Below are positions 1-8,356 of a DNA stretch of 10,173 nt, in pieces. Below the pieces are notes generated by a model. It saw nothing but the letters and a program-made list of their open reading frames with translations, searched no databases and was not told where the DNA came from. This stretch comes from an uncultured Burkholderiaceae bacterium. GTDB lineage: Bacteria > Pseudomonadota > Gammaproteobacteria > Burkholderiales > Burkholderiaceae. Position 1 is the stretch's first letter, and every line of letters begins with the position of its first letter. The stretch lies in the NCBI GenBank assembly GCA_937871985.1, contig CALMPB010000488.1, positions 1 through 10,173 of the forward strand, read 5' to 3'. A program made the translations under genes and the position numbers.

Positions 1-1070
1 TACATGATGTCGTCAAGCACTTCCAGCGACGGCAGCTTGCGCGAAATGGGGCCGCGGAACGCCAGGATGGCGCCGACGATAATGGCGCCCAGCCCGAAAT
101 ACAGCATCCAGGTGAGTGAGACTTCCCGCGAGCCGAAAATAAAGGGCTCGGCGCACAACACCGCGCCCAGCACGAAAAGCGGAATCAGCCTGGCGCGAGA
201 CTTGGTTTCCCCGTGTTCCTTGATGAGGTAGGCAAAGCCCACCATGGCCGACAGGGAGAAGGTGCCGTAGCCGATGAAGTTGGCCGGCACGTGGATTTTC
301 ATCCACCAGCTTTTCAAGGCCGGCACCAGGGGCTGGATTTGGTAGGCATCGCGCGTGAACGAATACCACAGCAGGAACACGACGGCCGAAGTCACCACCA
401 TCAGCACGAAGCCGCCCAATGCGCGCGTGGCGTAGCGCCGCTCGTAATACAAATAGAACAAAGCCGTGATCAGGGAAAACAGCACGAAGACTTCGTACAG
501 GTTGCTGACGGGAATGTGGCCGATATCCGGCCCGAGCAAGTGGCCTTCGCGCCAGCGCACCAGCAGGCCGGTCACGCCGGCGTATACCGCGCCCCAGGTC
601 AGGAATGTGCCCATCCAGGCCGCCGTCTTGCTGACGAAGCCGACCCAATAGCAGATGGTTGCCAGCGCAAACAGCGCACACATCCACAAAATCGCCGACT
701 GGGACGAGAACAGATACTTGAGGAAGAAGACGCTTTCGGCCCGGGTGATATCGCCCTGGGTCAACCCATGGCCATTGCTGTAAAGCCAGATGGCGAACAG
801 CGCGCTCAGGCCGCTGGCCACCATCAGCACGCGCAGGGGCCGCCATAGCCACGCCGCCCAGCTGAAACCCACGACGGCGCCGCACAGGATTAGCTTCTCG
901 TAGTAATCCATATAGCTGCCATAGTTGGACAGCGCATAACCGGCTCCAACGGCAAGAATCAGGAAAAACAGGATATCCGTCCAGTCGGGCTTGCCCCGCT
1001 GGCCGCGCGAATCTCCGCTCGAAACCATGGGGTCCTGCCACGCGGGCGTGTTGAGAGTGGTGTCGGACAT
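1..1070 (-). CDS. ccsB: System II cytochrome c biogenesis protein CcsB/ResC (CcsA family), 3' end cut by window
   Basis: This is the polytopic subunit of the System II (Ccs) machine, which moves heme across the inner membrane and, with ResB, attaches it to apocytochrome c in the periplasm. I translated it by hand: ATG at 1068-1070, 356 complete codons, open to the window edge (MSDTTLNTPAWQDPM...). The N-terminus is soluble for about 28 residues. Several hydrophobic segments follow, around residues 32-48, 60-75, 80-95, 115-140, 150-170, 190-210 and 215-235. Family-like stretches include GPDIGHIPVSNLYEVFVLF and WMKIHVPANFIGYGTFSLSA; the His in the second is a candidate conserved heme-ligand histidine. 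The tryptophan-rich WWD heme-handling motif and the last helices would lie beyond position 1, so they cannot be checked. The gene starts 11 bp after the resB stop, with GAGG about 7 nt before the ATG, so it is translated as part of the resB operon. A 342-residue open frame overlapping it on the same strand is a shadow. Naming varies in this family (ccsA, ccsB, resC). Confidence 0.93.
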   Translation of the reverse strand, partial: MSDTTLNTPAWQDPMVSSGDSRGQRGKPDWTDILFFLILAVGAGYALSNYGSYMDYYEKLILCGAVVGFSWAAWLWRPLRVLMVASGLSALFAIWLYSNGHGLTQGDITRAESVFFLKYLFSSQSAILWMCALFALATICYWVGFVSKTAAWMGTFLTWGAVYAGVTGLLVRWREGHLLGPDIGHIPVSNLYEVFVLFSLITALFYLYYERRYATRALGGFVLMVVTSAVVFLLWYSFTRDAYQIQPLVPALKSWWMKIHVPANFIGYGTFSLSAMVGFAYLIKEHGETKSRARLIPLFVLGAVLCAEPFIFGSREVSLTWMLYFGLGAIIVGAILAFRGPISRKLPSLEVLDDIM

Positions 1071-1081
1071 GCTAAACCTCG

Positions 1082-3175
1082 TTACGTAGACAGGCGCTTG
1101 AAAGCGTCTTTGAAGCGCTCGAATTCACGATTGAAATCCAGGGTGCGTCGTTGAGATGTCATGGCAGCCAGCAATTCGCTGCCTTGCCCTTGCGGCCTGA
1201 TCCAGACCCAGATGCGGCGATCTCGTATGTAGAACATCGAGAATACGCCTAATACCAAAAATATGCAGCCCAGGTACACGATGTTCTTGCCGGGGCTGCG
1301 GGCCACCTGGAACACGCTGGCCTGCACCTGCTGGAAATTCTTCAGCGACAAAAACACCGGCGCCGGGTAATCGGGCAAATTGGCCAGGGCCAGCAAAGCG
1401 GTCTGAGTCCAGTGCATGGCCGCCTGCTGGGCCTGCGGGTTGCTGCGATCCACCGGCGCCATGCCGTTCCTGGCCCGATTGATATCGCGCAGCTCGGCCA
1501 GCGACAGTTGAATCATCGGCACGGCGAATCCAAGCACTTTCTCGCGCTCGGCGGTGGGAACCTTGACGACGATTTCATTGAAGCCGCCCCGCGCGAACGA
1601 TTCCAGCGCGCCCTCGGCCGCCTTTTGCAGCAAAGGGCGCTGCGCGGCATCGTTGGCATTGGCCTGGGCGAACCGCTCGGCGGCCTGAGCGCGCATGCCG
1701 GGGTCGTTCAGGGCCGCGCGCAAGCTCATGAACTCGGCCACGGAATGGTTGGCGTCGGCGGGAATGCGCATGTACCGATAGGGCTCGGCGGCGGACTGGC
1801 GCACGCCGGCCAGAAAGACCTCGCTGCCGTCCAGTTGCATGGGCAGCATGTAATTGGTGAACTCGTATGCCTGGCCATTGCTGTCGACCACACGGTACTG
1901 GACGCTGGGGCCGACGTTGCGCAGATGTTCGTTCTTGGCGCCGGCGGCGCTGCCCGTCACGGCCGCCACCTGCTGCAGCACATCCTTGGCCTGGGGCTCT
2001 TTGCCGTTGTCGAGGTTTTCGACGTTGATGACCCGCAAGCCCGTCAAATCGACGCTCACGTTCGAGATGCCCGCGGCGGCCGGCAGCTTGGCGGCCTGCC
2101 CGACCACGCCCTCGACATTGAAGGTCTGTTCGCCGGATCCGCGCAGCGGGTAGCCCAGCAATTCCAGCTTGCTGCCGCCGTCGTCGAAACTGGACTGATA
2201 AACCGTTATGCCCTTGTAGCGCAAGGGCTCGTTGACCTCGATGACCTTGTTGAAGGTTTTGCCCGTTTCATGGTCGATGACCTCGACGTCGCTCTTGAAG
2301 CTGCTGGGCATGCCGGTCGAATAGTAATCGACGTCGAATTTGTTCAGCTTGATGGAGAACGGCAGGGGCTGAACCAGCACGCCGTTTTCAAGGCTGACGA
2401 TGGCATTGCCGCTGACGCTGCCGTCCGGCACCAGCATATTGGCGCGGAAGCTGGGATTGCCGGCTGAAAGGCGACCCGACTCGGGAACGTCGGCAATCAT
2501 CATGTTCTGGGTAATGGGGTGCTTGTCGCCCAGCCACACTTGCAGGCGCAGCAGCAGTTCGCTGTCCAGCAAGCCGCCCACGCAAATGATCACGATGGCG
2601 GCGTGGGCAAAAATATAGCCCAGGCGATTGGCGCCGCCCTTCTTGGCCGCCAGCAGCACGCCTTCCTCGTCCTCGCGCCGCTTCCATTTGTAGCCATGGC
2701 TGCGCAGCCATGGCTCGATGCGGCCCGAGGCCTCCTGGGGCGCAAGCGGACTGGCCAGCTCGACACGATGATGAAAGGCCCGCAGGCTGCCGCCGCGCAC
2801 GTATTCGCGAAAAGAGCGCGCGTCGCGGATCATCTTGGGGGCGTTGCGCAGCAGGCAAATGGAGGTCGAAACCACCAAAAAACCCATGATCAGCAAAAAC
2901 CACCAGCTGTTGTAGATGTGCCAGATGGAAAACTTGTCGAACAAGGCAAACCAGAACGGCCCGAATCTGTCGACATAGGTGCTGGGCGCCTGATTCTGCT
3001 GCAGCACCGTGCCGATAAGACTGGCCACGCAAATGAACATGAGCAGGCTGACCGCGAACCGCATGGATCCCAGCAGTTCGAGCAGATCGGAACCCCAACG
3101 ACGAAGGACGGAAGTTTGATTCACAATTTCATTCGCAAAAAAATAGGGGCGCCATGATCGGCTCCCCCATTGCAT
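1082..3175 (-). CDS. resB: ResB (Ccs1) family cytochrome c biogenesis protein
   Basis: This 697-residue ResB/Ccs1 family protein (PF05140) is the partner of CcsB in the heme ligation complex. It presents apocytochrome and/or heme at the periplasmic face of the inner membrane. Four membrane segments are visible: about 36-58 (LGSMRFAVSLLMFICVAS), 91-109 (WWFLLIMGFLVVSTSICLL), 185-203 (LGYIFAHAAIVIICVGGL) and 632-650 (IVYLGCIFLVLGVFSMFY). Segment 3 contains His191, the position where the family carries a conserved histidine. A periplasmic domain of about 430 residues lies between segments 3 and 4, and a basic cytoplasmic tail ends the protein. The order and length fit betaproteobacterial ResB. 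The gene lies 44 bp after the cytochrome c4 stop and 11 bp before ccsB, all on one strand, so I infer one operon. No clear Shine-Dalgarno precedes the ATG at 3175, so the exact start is less certain than the identity. Confidence 0.94.
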   Translation of the reverse strand: MQWGSRSWRPYFFANEIVNQTSVLRRWGSDLLELLGSMRFAVSLLMFICVASLIGTVLQQNQAPSTYVDRFGPFWFALFDKFSIWHIYNSWWFLLIMGFLVVSTSICLLRNAPKMIRDARSFREYVRGGSLRAFHHRVELASPLAPQEASGRIEPWLRSHGYKWKRREDEEGVLLAAKKGGANRLGYIFAHAAIVIICVGGLLDSELLLRLQVWLGDKHPITQNMMIADVPESGRLSAGNPSFRANMLVPDGSVSGNAIVSLENGVLVQPLPFSIKLNKFDVDYYSTGMPSSFKSDVEVIDHETGKTFNKVIEVNEPLRYKGITVYQSSFDDGGSKLELLGYPLRGSGEQTFNVEGVVGQAAKLPAAAGISNVSVDLTGLRVINVENLDNGKEPQAKDVLQQVAAVTGSAAGAKNEHLRNVGPSVQYRVVDSNGQAYEFTNYMLPMQLDGSEVFLAGVRQSAAEPYRYMRIPADANHSVAEFMSLRAALNDPGMRAQAAERFAQANANDAAQRPLLQKAAEGALESFARGGFNEIVVKVPTAEREKVLGFAVPMIQLSLAELRDINRARNGMAPVDRSNPQAQQAAMHWTQTALLALANLPDYPAPVFLSLKNFQQVQASVFQVARSPGKNIVYLGCIFLVLGVFSMFYIRDRRIWVWIRPQGQGSELLAAMTSQRRTLDFNREFERFKDAFKRLST
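2692..2715. repeat. 24-bp perfect palindrome inside resB
   Basis: A perfect self-complementary 24-mer with GCCATGGC in each half lies in the resB coding sequence, over the codons for EPWLRSHG (about residues 154-161). The left half is AGCCATGGCTGC. It could form a hairpin in resB mRNA or be a protein site. It may equally be a by-product of codon choice. Confidence 0.6.
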
Positions 3176-3219
3176 AACGTGTAGTGGCGCAGGGTGAGCC
3201 CGCGCGCTGATTTATATTT

Positions 3220-3921
3220 TTAACGCAAGCCTGCTGCGTAATCGGCAACCGCGGCGATTTCGGAGTCGGACATGCGGTCGGCAATGTCATGCATCATTTC
3301 GCCGTTTGCGCGATCGCCGCTGCGGAACAGCTTGAGCTGCTCAGCGATATAGCTGGGGAACTGGCCGGCCAGGCGCGGGAATTCGCCGGGCAAGCCCGCG
3401 CCGTTGGCCGAGTGACAGGCCGCGCAGGCCGGGACGCGGCGCTCGTCGATGCCGCCGCGCCAGATTTTCTGGCCAAGCTGCATGGTGGCTTCGTTGGTGG
3501 CGGTGGCGGCTTTGTCGTAATCGAGCTTTTGTTGCGACAAATACAGCGCAATGTTTTGCATGTCTTCAGGCGTAAGCTGGGAGGCGAACGTGGTCATGAC
3601 GGTGTTCGCGCCGTTTACGCCACGGCGCAGCGGCGGCTGCTTGCCGTCTTTGGAGCGGAAATCGCCCAGTTGCTTGGCCAGGTATTCGTGCGGCTGGGCA
3701 GCCAGATTGGGGTTGGTGGGAATGGTGCTGTTGCCGGCCGCGCCGTGACAGCTTGCACAGGCCAGGATGCCTCGCGCCGCATCGCCGTTGACGAACAATT
3801 GCTCGCCTTTTTTTGCATCGGGCTTGGCCGGGGCGGCATCGGCCGCGTAGCTGACGCTGGCCAATGAGGAACCAAGCAGCAAACTGCTGGCAACGAAGAT
3901 ACTGGAAAGCACACGCTTCAT
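3220..3921 (-). CDS. Di-heme cytochrome c4 (periplasmic)
   Basis: A 233-residue di-heme class I cytochrome that carries electrons in the periplasm, typically toward terminal oxidases. A Sec signal peptide is clear: MKR, a hydrophobic core, then likely cleavage after SYA (residue 26). Two cytochrome c domains follow, each with a CXXCH heme site: C55-H59 (CASCH) and C166-H170 (CAACH). Likely axial methionines are Met109 in the first domain (VMTTFASQLTPED) and Met209 or Met210 in the second (GEMMHDIADRMSDSEI). The repeated 'P.LAGQ...Y...QL..FR.G.R' pattern is typical of cytochrome c4. GAGG lies about 5-8 nt before the ATG. It is the first gene of the operon with resB and ccsB, the proteins that attach its hemes. 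The symbol is left blank because naming differs between genera (cycA, cc4). Confidence 0.93.
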   Translation of the reverse strand: MKRVLSSIFVASSLLLGSSLASVSYAADAAPAKPDAKKGEQLFVNGDAARGILACASCHGAAGNSTIPTNPNLAAQPHEYLAKQLGDFRSKDGKQPPLRRGVNGANTVMTTFASQLTPEDMQNIALYLSQQKLDYDKAATATNEATMQLGQKIWRGGIDERRVPACAACHSANGAGLPGEFPRLAGQFPSYIAEQLKLFRSGDRANGEMMHDIADRMSDSEIAAVADYAAGLR

Positions 3922-4066
3922 GAAAACCTCGACCGATCGTTATTCTTAATGGCGGGCAGTCCAAAGCCAGGGATGCCGCCGACACCCGCCTTCCGCCTGC
4001 GGCCCAGCCTGCCGGGGGCCTGCTGATAGGGCGCAATTAAAAGGCTGCTACAGTTTCAAACCTCTA

Positions 4067-4072
4067 ATTATA
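4067..4072 (-). promoter_or_regulatory. Candidate -10 box for the cytochrome c4-resB-ccsB operon
   Basis: Read on the minus strand this is a perfect TATAAT, in the only AT-rich patch between the divergent cytochrome c4 and engB genes. No good -35 sits at the expected spacing (TGGGTC at 17 bp), so an activator may help. The start would fall near 4060, giving a leader of about 140 nt. On the plus strand the overlapping TACAAT (4071-4076) could be the -10 of engB-hemB, with a leader of about 37 nt, so the two divergent promoters may share the same bases. Confidence 0.4.
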
Positions 4073-4119
4073 CAATAGGGGCTAGATTCGACCCACAATA
4101 ACCCCACCTGGTACTCCCT

Positions 4120-5756
<1,637 letters not shown>

Positions 5757-5790
5757 TTTTTTGAGTTCTTGAGTTTTTTGGGTTCTTAAG
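5757..5790. repeat. Two tandem 17-bp T-rich units between hemB and the structured repeat
   Basis: Two adjacent 17-bp units, TTTTTTGAGTTCTTGAG and TTTTTTGGGTTCTTAAG, differ at two positions and begin directly after the hemB stop codon. The second unit aligns with the single copy of the same sequence at the left edge of the element near 9763. The element boundary therefore includes this T-rich motif, and it has been duplicated here. Confidence 0.75.
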
Positions 5791-6050
5791 CGGCCGTGGC
5801 GTGCCTGCACCGGCGCGCTCAGGTCGCTGCGGCCCCGGCTGCGCCGGGGCTTCCCATTTTGAGACGGCTTTTCAGGCGCTCGCATAACTCACGCGAACGG
5901 ACACCCCCCGGGTGTCCGTAGACGCCGCGCTCGAACAGATGCTCGCTTGCCTCCTGAAAAGCCGTCTCAAAATGGCTTGCTCCAACTTCGCTTACCGGCG
6001 CAGGCACGCCACGGCCTCATGGTTGCGATTAGTGACGGAACACCTTCGCA
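5774..6050 (-). repeat. Structured palindromic repeat element, copy A (after hemB)
   Basis: This copy aligns to the one at 9763-10037 with a constant offset of 3988 and no gaps over 5791-6034, at about 203 of 244 identical bases. The stems are: outer 5792-5813 with 5995-6016 (21 of 22 pairs); side hairpin 5832-5839 with 5843-5850; inner 5854-5876 with 5953-5975 (23 of 23 pairs); junction 5891-5895 with 5926-5930; apical hairpin 5897-5906 with 5910-5919 around a CCC loop. The strand is set to minus because the A-C mismatches would be G-U pairs in a minus-strand RNA. A block of about 21 bases on the right side (5974-5994, through GGCTTGCTCCAACTTCGC) is unpaired in this fold from 5976 on, yet identical in both copies. 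I see no convincing gene in it. I do not recognise the family. It could be a structured RNA or a non-autonomous mobile repeat, and its hairpins may also end the hemB transcript. Confidence 0.85.
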
Positions 6051-6153
6051 GAAACGATCGCTTGCCCCAGAAAACGGTCACCACCACGGTCAGCGCCAAT
6101 TTCACTTGGATTGGCAAATCGGCTGTTCAATGCCACACATACCAAATCCCTTA

Positions 6154-6169
6154 TGATCAATTTTGATCA
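6154..6169. promoter_or_regulatory. Inverted repeat, candidate operator upstream of the TetR gene
   Basis: TGATCAA-TT-TTGATCA is a perfect 7-bp inverted repeat with a 2-bp spacer. It lies just upstream of the putative promoter and about 80 bp before the TetR start codon. Its size and place fit a site for a dimeric regulator, possibly TetR autoregulation. That is an inference. Confidence 0.45.
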
Positions 6170-6189
6170 CGCTATATTATTAGAGCGAC

Positions 6190-6201
6190 TATAGCTATAA
6201 T
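6190..6201 (+). promoter_or_regulatory. Candidate -10 region of the TetR gene with overlapping palindrome
   Basis: TATAAT at 6196-6201 is a perfect -10 and overlaps the 10-bp palindrome TATAGCTATA (6190-6199). The -35 at 17 bp spacing (TATATT) is poor. Transcription would start near 6208, leaving a leader of about 40 nt. A protein bound to the palindrome would block the -10. Confidence 0.4.
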
Positions 6202-6248
6202 CGCAGGCATTCGTTCAATGTCCGCGGCCAGATTCCGCCTGATACTTT

Positions 6249-6959
6249 ATGCCAGCATCCACTCCCTCCCCGCAAACCGCTACGGCCGAGACCGGAGCTC
6301 CTGTTGCGAAGCTTGGGCTGCGCGCGCGCGGCAAGCTGGAAAAACGCCGCCGCATCAAGCAGTCGGCGCGCGAGGTCTTTCTTGAGAAGGGCTACGACGC
6401 CGCCACCACCCGCGAGATTGCGGAACGGGCCGAGGTGGCGATAGGCACGCTCTTTGTGTATGCCAAGGACAAGCGCGACCTGTTGATGATGATCATCAAC
6501 GACGACCTGGATCGGGTGAATGCGGAATTAAGCGAAGAGCTCGGCCATGCCCGGGACGACGCGCCGCTTATCGACCAGCTCACCAACTTCTTCGGCAGGC
6601 GTTACCGGTATTGGGCGGGCGAACCACGGCTGGCCCGCCCGGCCGTGCAGGCGACGTTCGATTTTCTTTCCACCTCGACCAGCCAGGGACCGGAAACAGC
6701 GCGCTTTTACGCGCGGCGCAGCCAGATCGTCGAACTGCTGTTGTCCATCATCGTGAGCAAGCAGAAGGCGGGCAAGATCGGCGCCCAGAACAGCGCCGAC
6801 GATATCGCCGCGCTGTTCATGACCATCTACCTGACCGAAGTGCGCCGCTGGCTCAACGACGACAATCCGCAAGCCGACATCGGCATTGCCCGCCTGCGCA
6901 AGCTGATGGCGCTGGCCCTGTGCGGCGTGGCGCCGGCGCCGGGCGAGGCGGATATTTAA
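6249..6959 (+). CDS. TetR/AcrR family transcriptional regulator
   Basis: A 236-residue regulator with an N-terminal TetR DNA-binding domain and a helical ligand-binding/dimerisation domain. The helix-turn-helix is at about residues 33-80: RRRIKQSAREVFLEKGY, then AATTREIAERAEVAIGTLFVYAKDKRDLL, the usual 'T...IA..A.V..GT.F.Y...K..L' pattern. About 25 low-complexity residues (Ala, Thr, Pro rich) precede it. The C-terminal half has no motif that reveals a ligand. The ATG at 6249 has no strong Shine-Dalgarno. The gene converges with the monooxygenase-transporter operon and ends 9 bp from the transporter stop, so it does not share a promoter region with it. Control of that operon is likely by proximity but unproven. 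It may also repress itself through the palindromes upstream. Confidence 0.9.
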   Translation: MPASTPSPQTATAETGAPVAKLGLRARGKLEKRRRIKQSAREVFLEKGYDAATTREIAERAEVAIGTLFVYAKDKRDLLMMIINDDLDRVNAELSEELGHARDDAPLIDQLTNFFGRRYRYWAGEPRLARPAVQATFDFLSTSTSQGPETARFYARRSQIVELLLSIIVSKQKAGKIGAQNSADDIAALFMTIYLTEVRRWLNDDNPQADIGIARLRKLMALALCGVAPAPGEADI

Positions 6960-6968
6960 GAGTCTGGC

Positions 6969-8339
6969 TCAATGCGCACCGGCCACCACGGCCAGGTTCT
7001 CGCCGCGTTCAATGGCTTTGTCGCGCAGGCGCAGCAGCATGAACGAAGCGGCGCAGCCGATCAGCATGGGAATCGCGCCGTATAGAAAAATATAGGGCAG
7101 CGGCAGCTTCAAGGCGATGAGGATTCCGCCGACGACCGGCCCCAGTATCGATCCCACCCGCCCCACGCCCAGCGCCCAGCCCACGCCGGTGGAACGGATG
7201 AAGGTGGGATAAGAGCTGCCGGCCAGGGCATTCAGCCCGAACTGCGTACCCACGACGAACAGGCCCGCCGCGAACACGACGATTTCCAGCATGTGCGCGC
7301 CGCTGCTGACCTGGCCGATGGACGCGATCGTCACCGCCGCCAGGCCGAAAAAGCCGACCAGTGGTTTCAGGCTGCCGCGATCCAACAAGCGGCTGATGAT
7401 GATCCCGCCTACCGCGCCACCCAGTTGAAACAAGGAGGTGACGATGACGGCACGCTGCAAGGGTACGCCCGTGCTCGAGATGACCGTCGGCAGCCAGCTG
7501 GCAATGAAATGCAGTGTGATCAGGTTCACGATGAAGCATGTCCACAGCAGCACGGTGAAAGCCGCCCTGTTTTCCGTGAACAGATGCGTGAGAGGCATGC
7601 CGGCGCGCACTTGCTCGTGCACCACCAGCTCGCTCTCGGCGGTGATGCCGGCATTGGGAAACCATTTCTGCATCAACGCCCTTGCCTGCGCGCTGGCGCC
7701 TTTGCGCAAAATCTGGAAGCGCACGGACTCGGGCAGGAAGAACTGGCACAGCGCGGCCACGACCAGCGGCGCGCAGCCGCCCAGGACGAACACCGACGTC
7801 CAGCCGAAACGCGGAATCAGCGCGGCCGCTGCCGCACCGCCCAGCGCCGCGCCGATGGTGTAACCCAGGAACATGATGGTGATCATCGTCGCCCGATGCT
7901 TCTTGGGCGAGTATTCGCTGGTCAGCGCAATGGCGTTGGGCACGGCGCAGCCCAGCCCGATTCCGGCAATGAAGCGCAGCACGATCAGGCTGGTCAGCCC
8001 CGTGGACATCGCGGTCAGCAAGGTGAAGATGCCGAAGAACACCGCGCCCGCCAGCACCGTGCGCTTGCGCCCCAGGCGATCGCCCAGCGAGCCGCCCAGG
8101 GAGGCGCCGAACATCATGCCCACCAGGCCGGCGCTGAACGCAGCGCCGAACGACGCGCGGCTGACGCCCCAGACCTTGATCAGCGTCGGAGCGACGTAAC
8201 CGATGGCCTGCAGGTCGAACCCGTCCACCACCATGATCAGAAACGCCCAGAACAGCAGGTTGACGTGGAATTTCGTAATCCTGGATGTATCGATCAGTTC
8301 CGTCACATCGATGCTTCCGGGTCTTGTCGTTGTACTCAT
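6969..8339 (-). CDS. MFS transporter, aromatic acid:H+ symporter (AAHS) family
   Basis: A 456-residue inner-membrane transporter with the 12-helix layout of the major facilitator superfamily. The first helix ends in DGFD (residues 39-42, in VVDGFDLQAIGYVAP), the hallmark of the AAHS group (PcaK, BenK, MhpT types). The loop between helices 2 and 3 has GDRLGRKR (86-93), and PESVRF (203-208) follows helix 6, also typical. It probably imports an aromatic acid with protons. A strong ribosome site (AAGGAGGAGAC) sits directly before the ATG at 8339, and only 17 bp separate it from the upstream monooxygenase stop, so the two form an operon. That pairing suggests the transporter brings in the substrate that the enzyme hydroxylates. 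The exact substrate cannot be read from the sequence. Confidence 0.93.
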   Translation of the reverse strand: MSTTTRPGSIDVTELIDTSRITKFHVNLLFWAFLIMVVDGFDLQAIGYVAPTLIKVWGVSRASFGAAFSAGLVGMMFGASLGGSLGDRLGRKRTVLAGAVFFGIFTLLTAMSTGLTSLIVLRFIAGIGLGCAVPNAIALTSEYSPKKHRATMITIMFLGYTIGAALGGAAAAALIPRFGWTSVFVLGGCAPLVVAALCQFFLPESVRFQILRKGASAQARALMQKWFPNAGITAESELVVHEQVRAGMPLTHLFTENRAAFTVLLWTCFIVNLITLHFIASWLPTVISSTGVPLQRAVIVTSLFQLGGAVGGIIISRLLDRGSLKPLVGFFGLAAVTIASIGQVSSGAHMLEIVVFAAGLFVVGTQFGLNALAGSSYPTFIRSTGVGWALGVGRVGSILGPVVGGILIALKLPLPYIFLYGAIPMLIGCAASFMLLRLRDKAIERGENLAVVAGAH

Positions 8340-8356
8340 GTCTCCTCCTTGCGGTT

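Larger units (their letters stand above)
6051..6248 (+). other. Non-coding leader region of the TetR gene
   Basis: This stretch between repeat copy A and the TetR start holds no credible ORF. It turns AT-rich from about 6140 and contains the candidate TetR-gene promoter and several short inverted repeats. One of them is GCCAAT/ATTGGC (6095-6100 and 6110-6115, 9-nt spacer). Confidence 0.6.

Noticed and set aside
13..1041. 342-residue minus-strand open frame, Arg/Gly/Ala-rich
   Set aside because: It is an out-of-frame shadow of ccsB. The true frame from ATG 1070 gives a hydrophobic multi-helix protein matching the CcsA family and stays open to the window edge.
1412..2467. 351-residue plus-strand open frame opposite resB
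   Set aside because: It is antisense to a well-supported ResB gene, has His/Gly/Ala-rich composition typical of GC-rich shadows, and has no recognisable domain.
5832..5860. Intrinsic terminator for hemB (GC hairpin 5832-5850 followed by TTCCCATTTT)
   Set aside because: The T-run is broken by CCCA, and the hairpin is an integral, conserved part of the repeat in both copies. It may slow polymerase but is not a clear terminator.
5774..6050. CRISPR array or tRNA/rRNA gene in the repeat regions
   Set aside because: There are only two distant long copies, with no regular spacers, no cloverleaf and no rRNA-like sequence.
5912..6166. Short plus-strand ORFs crossing repeat copy A, and the similar ones in copy B at 9732-10010 and 9935-10138
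   Set aside because: The copies differ by changes that keep base pairing, not protein sequence, and ORF limits differ between copies. They are by-products of the palindrome.
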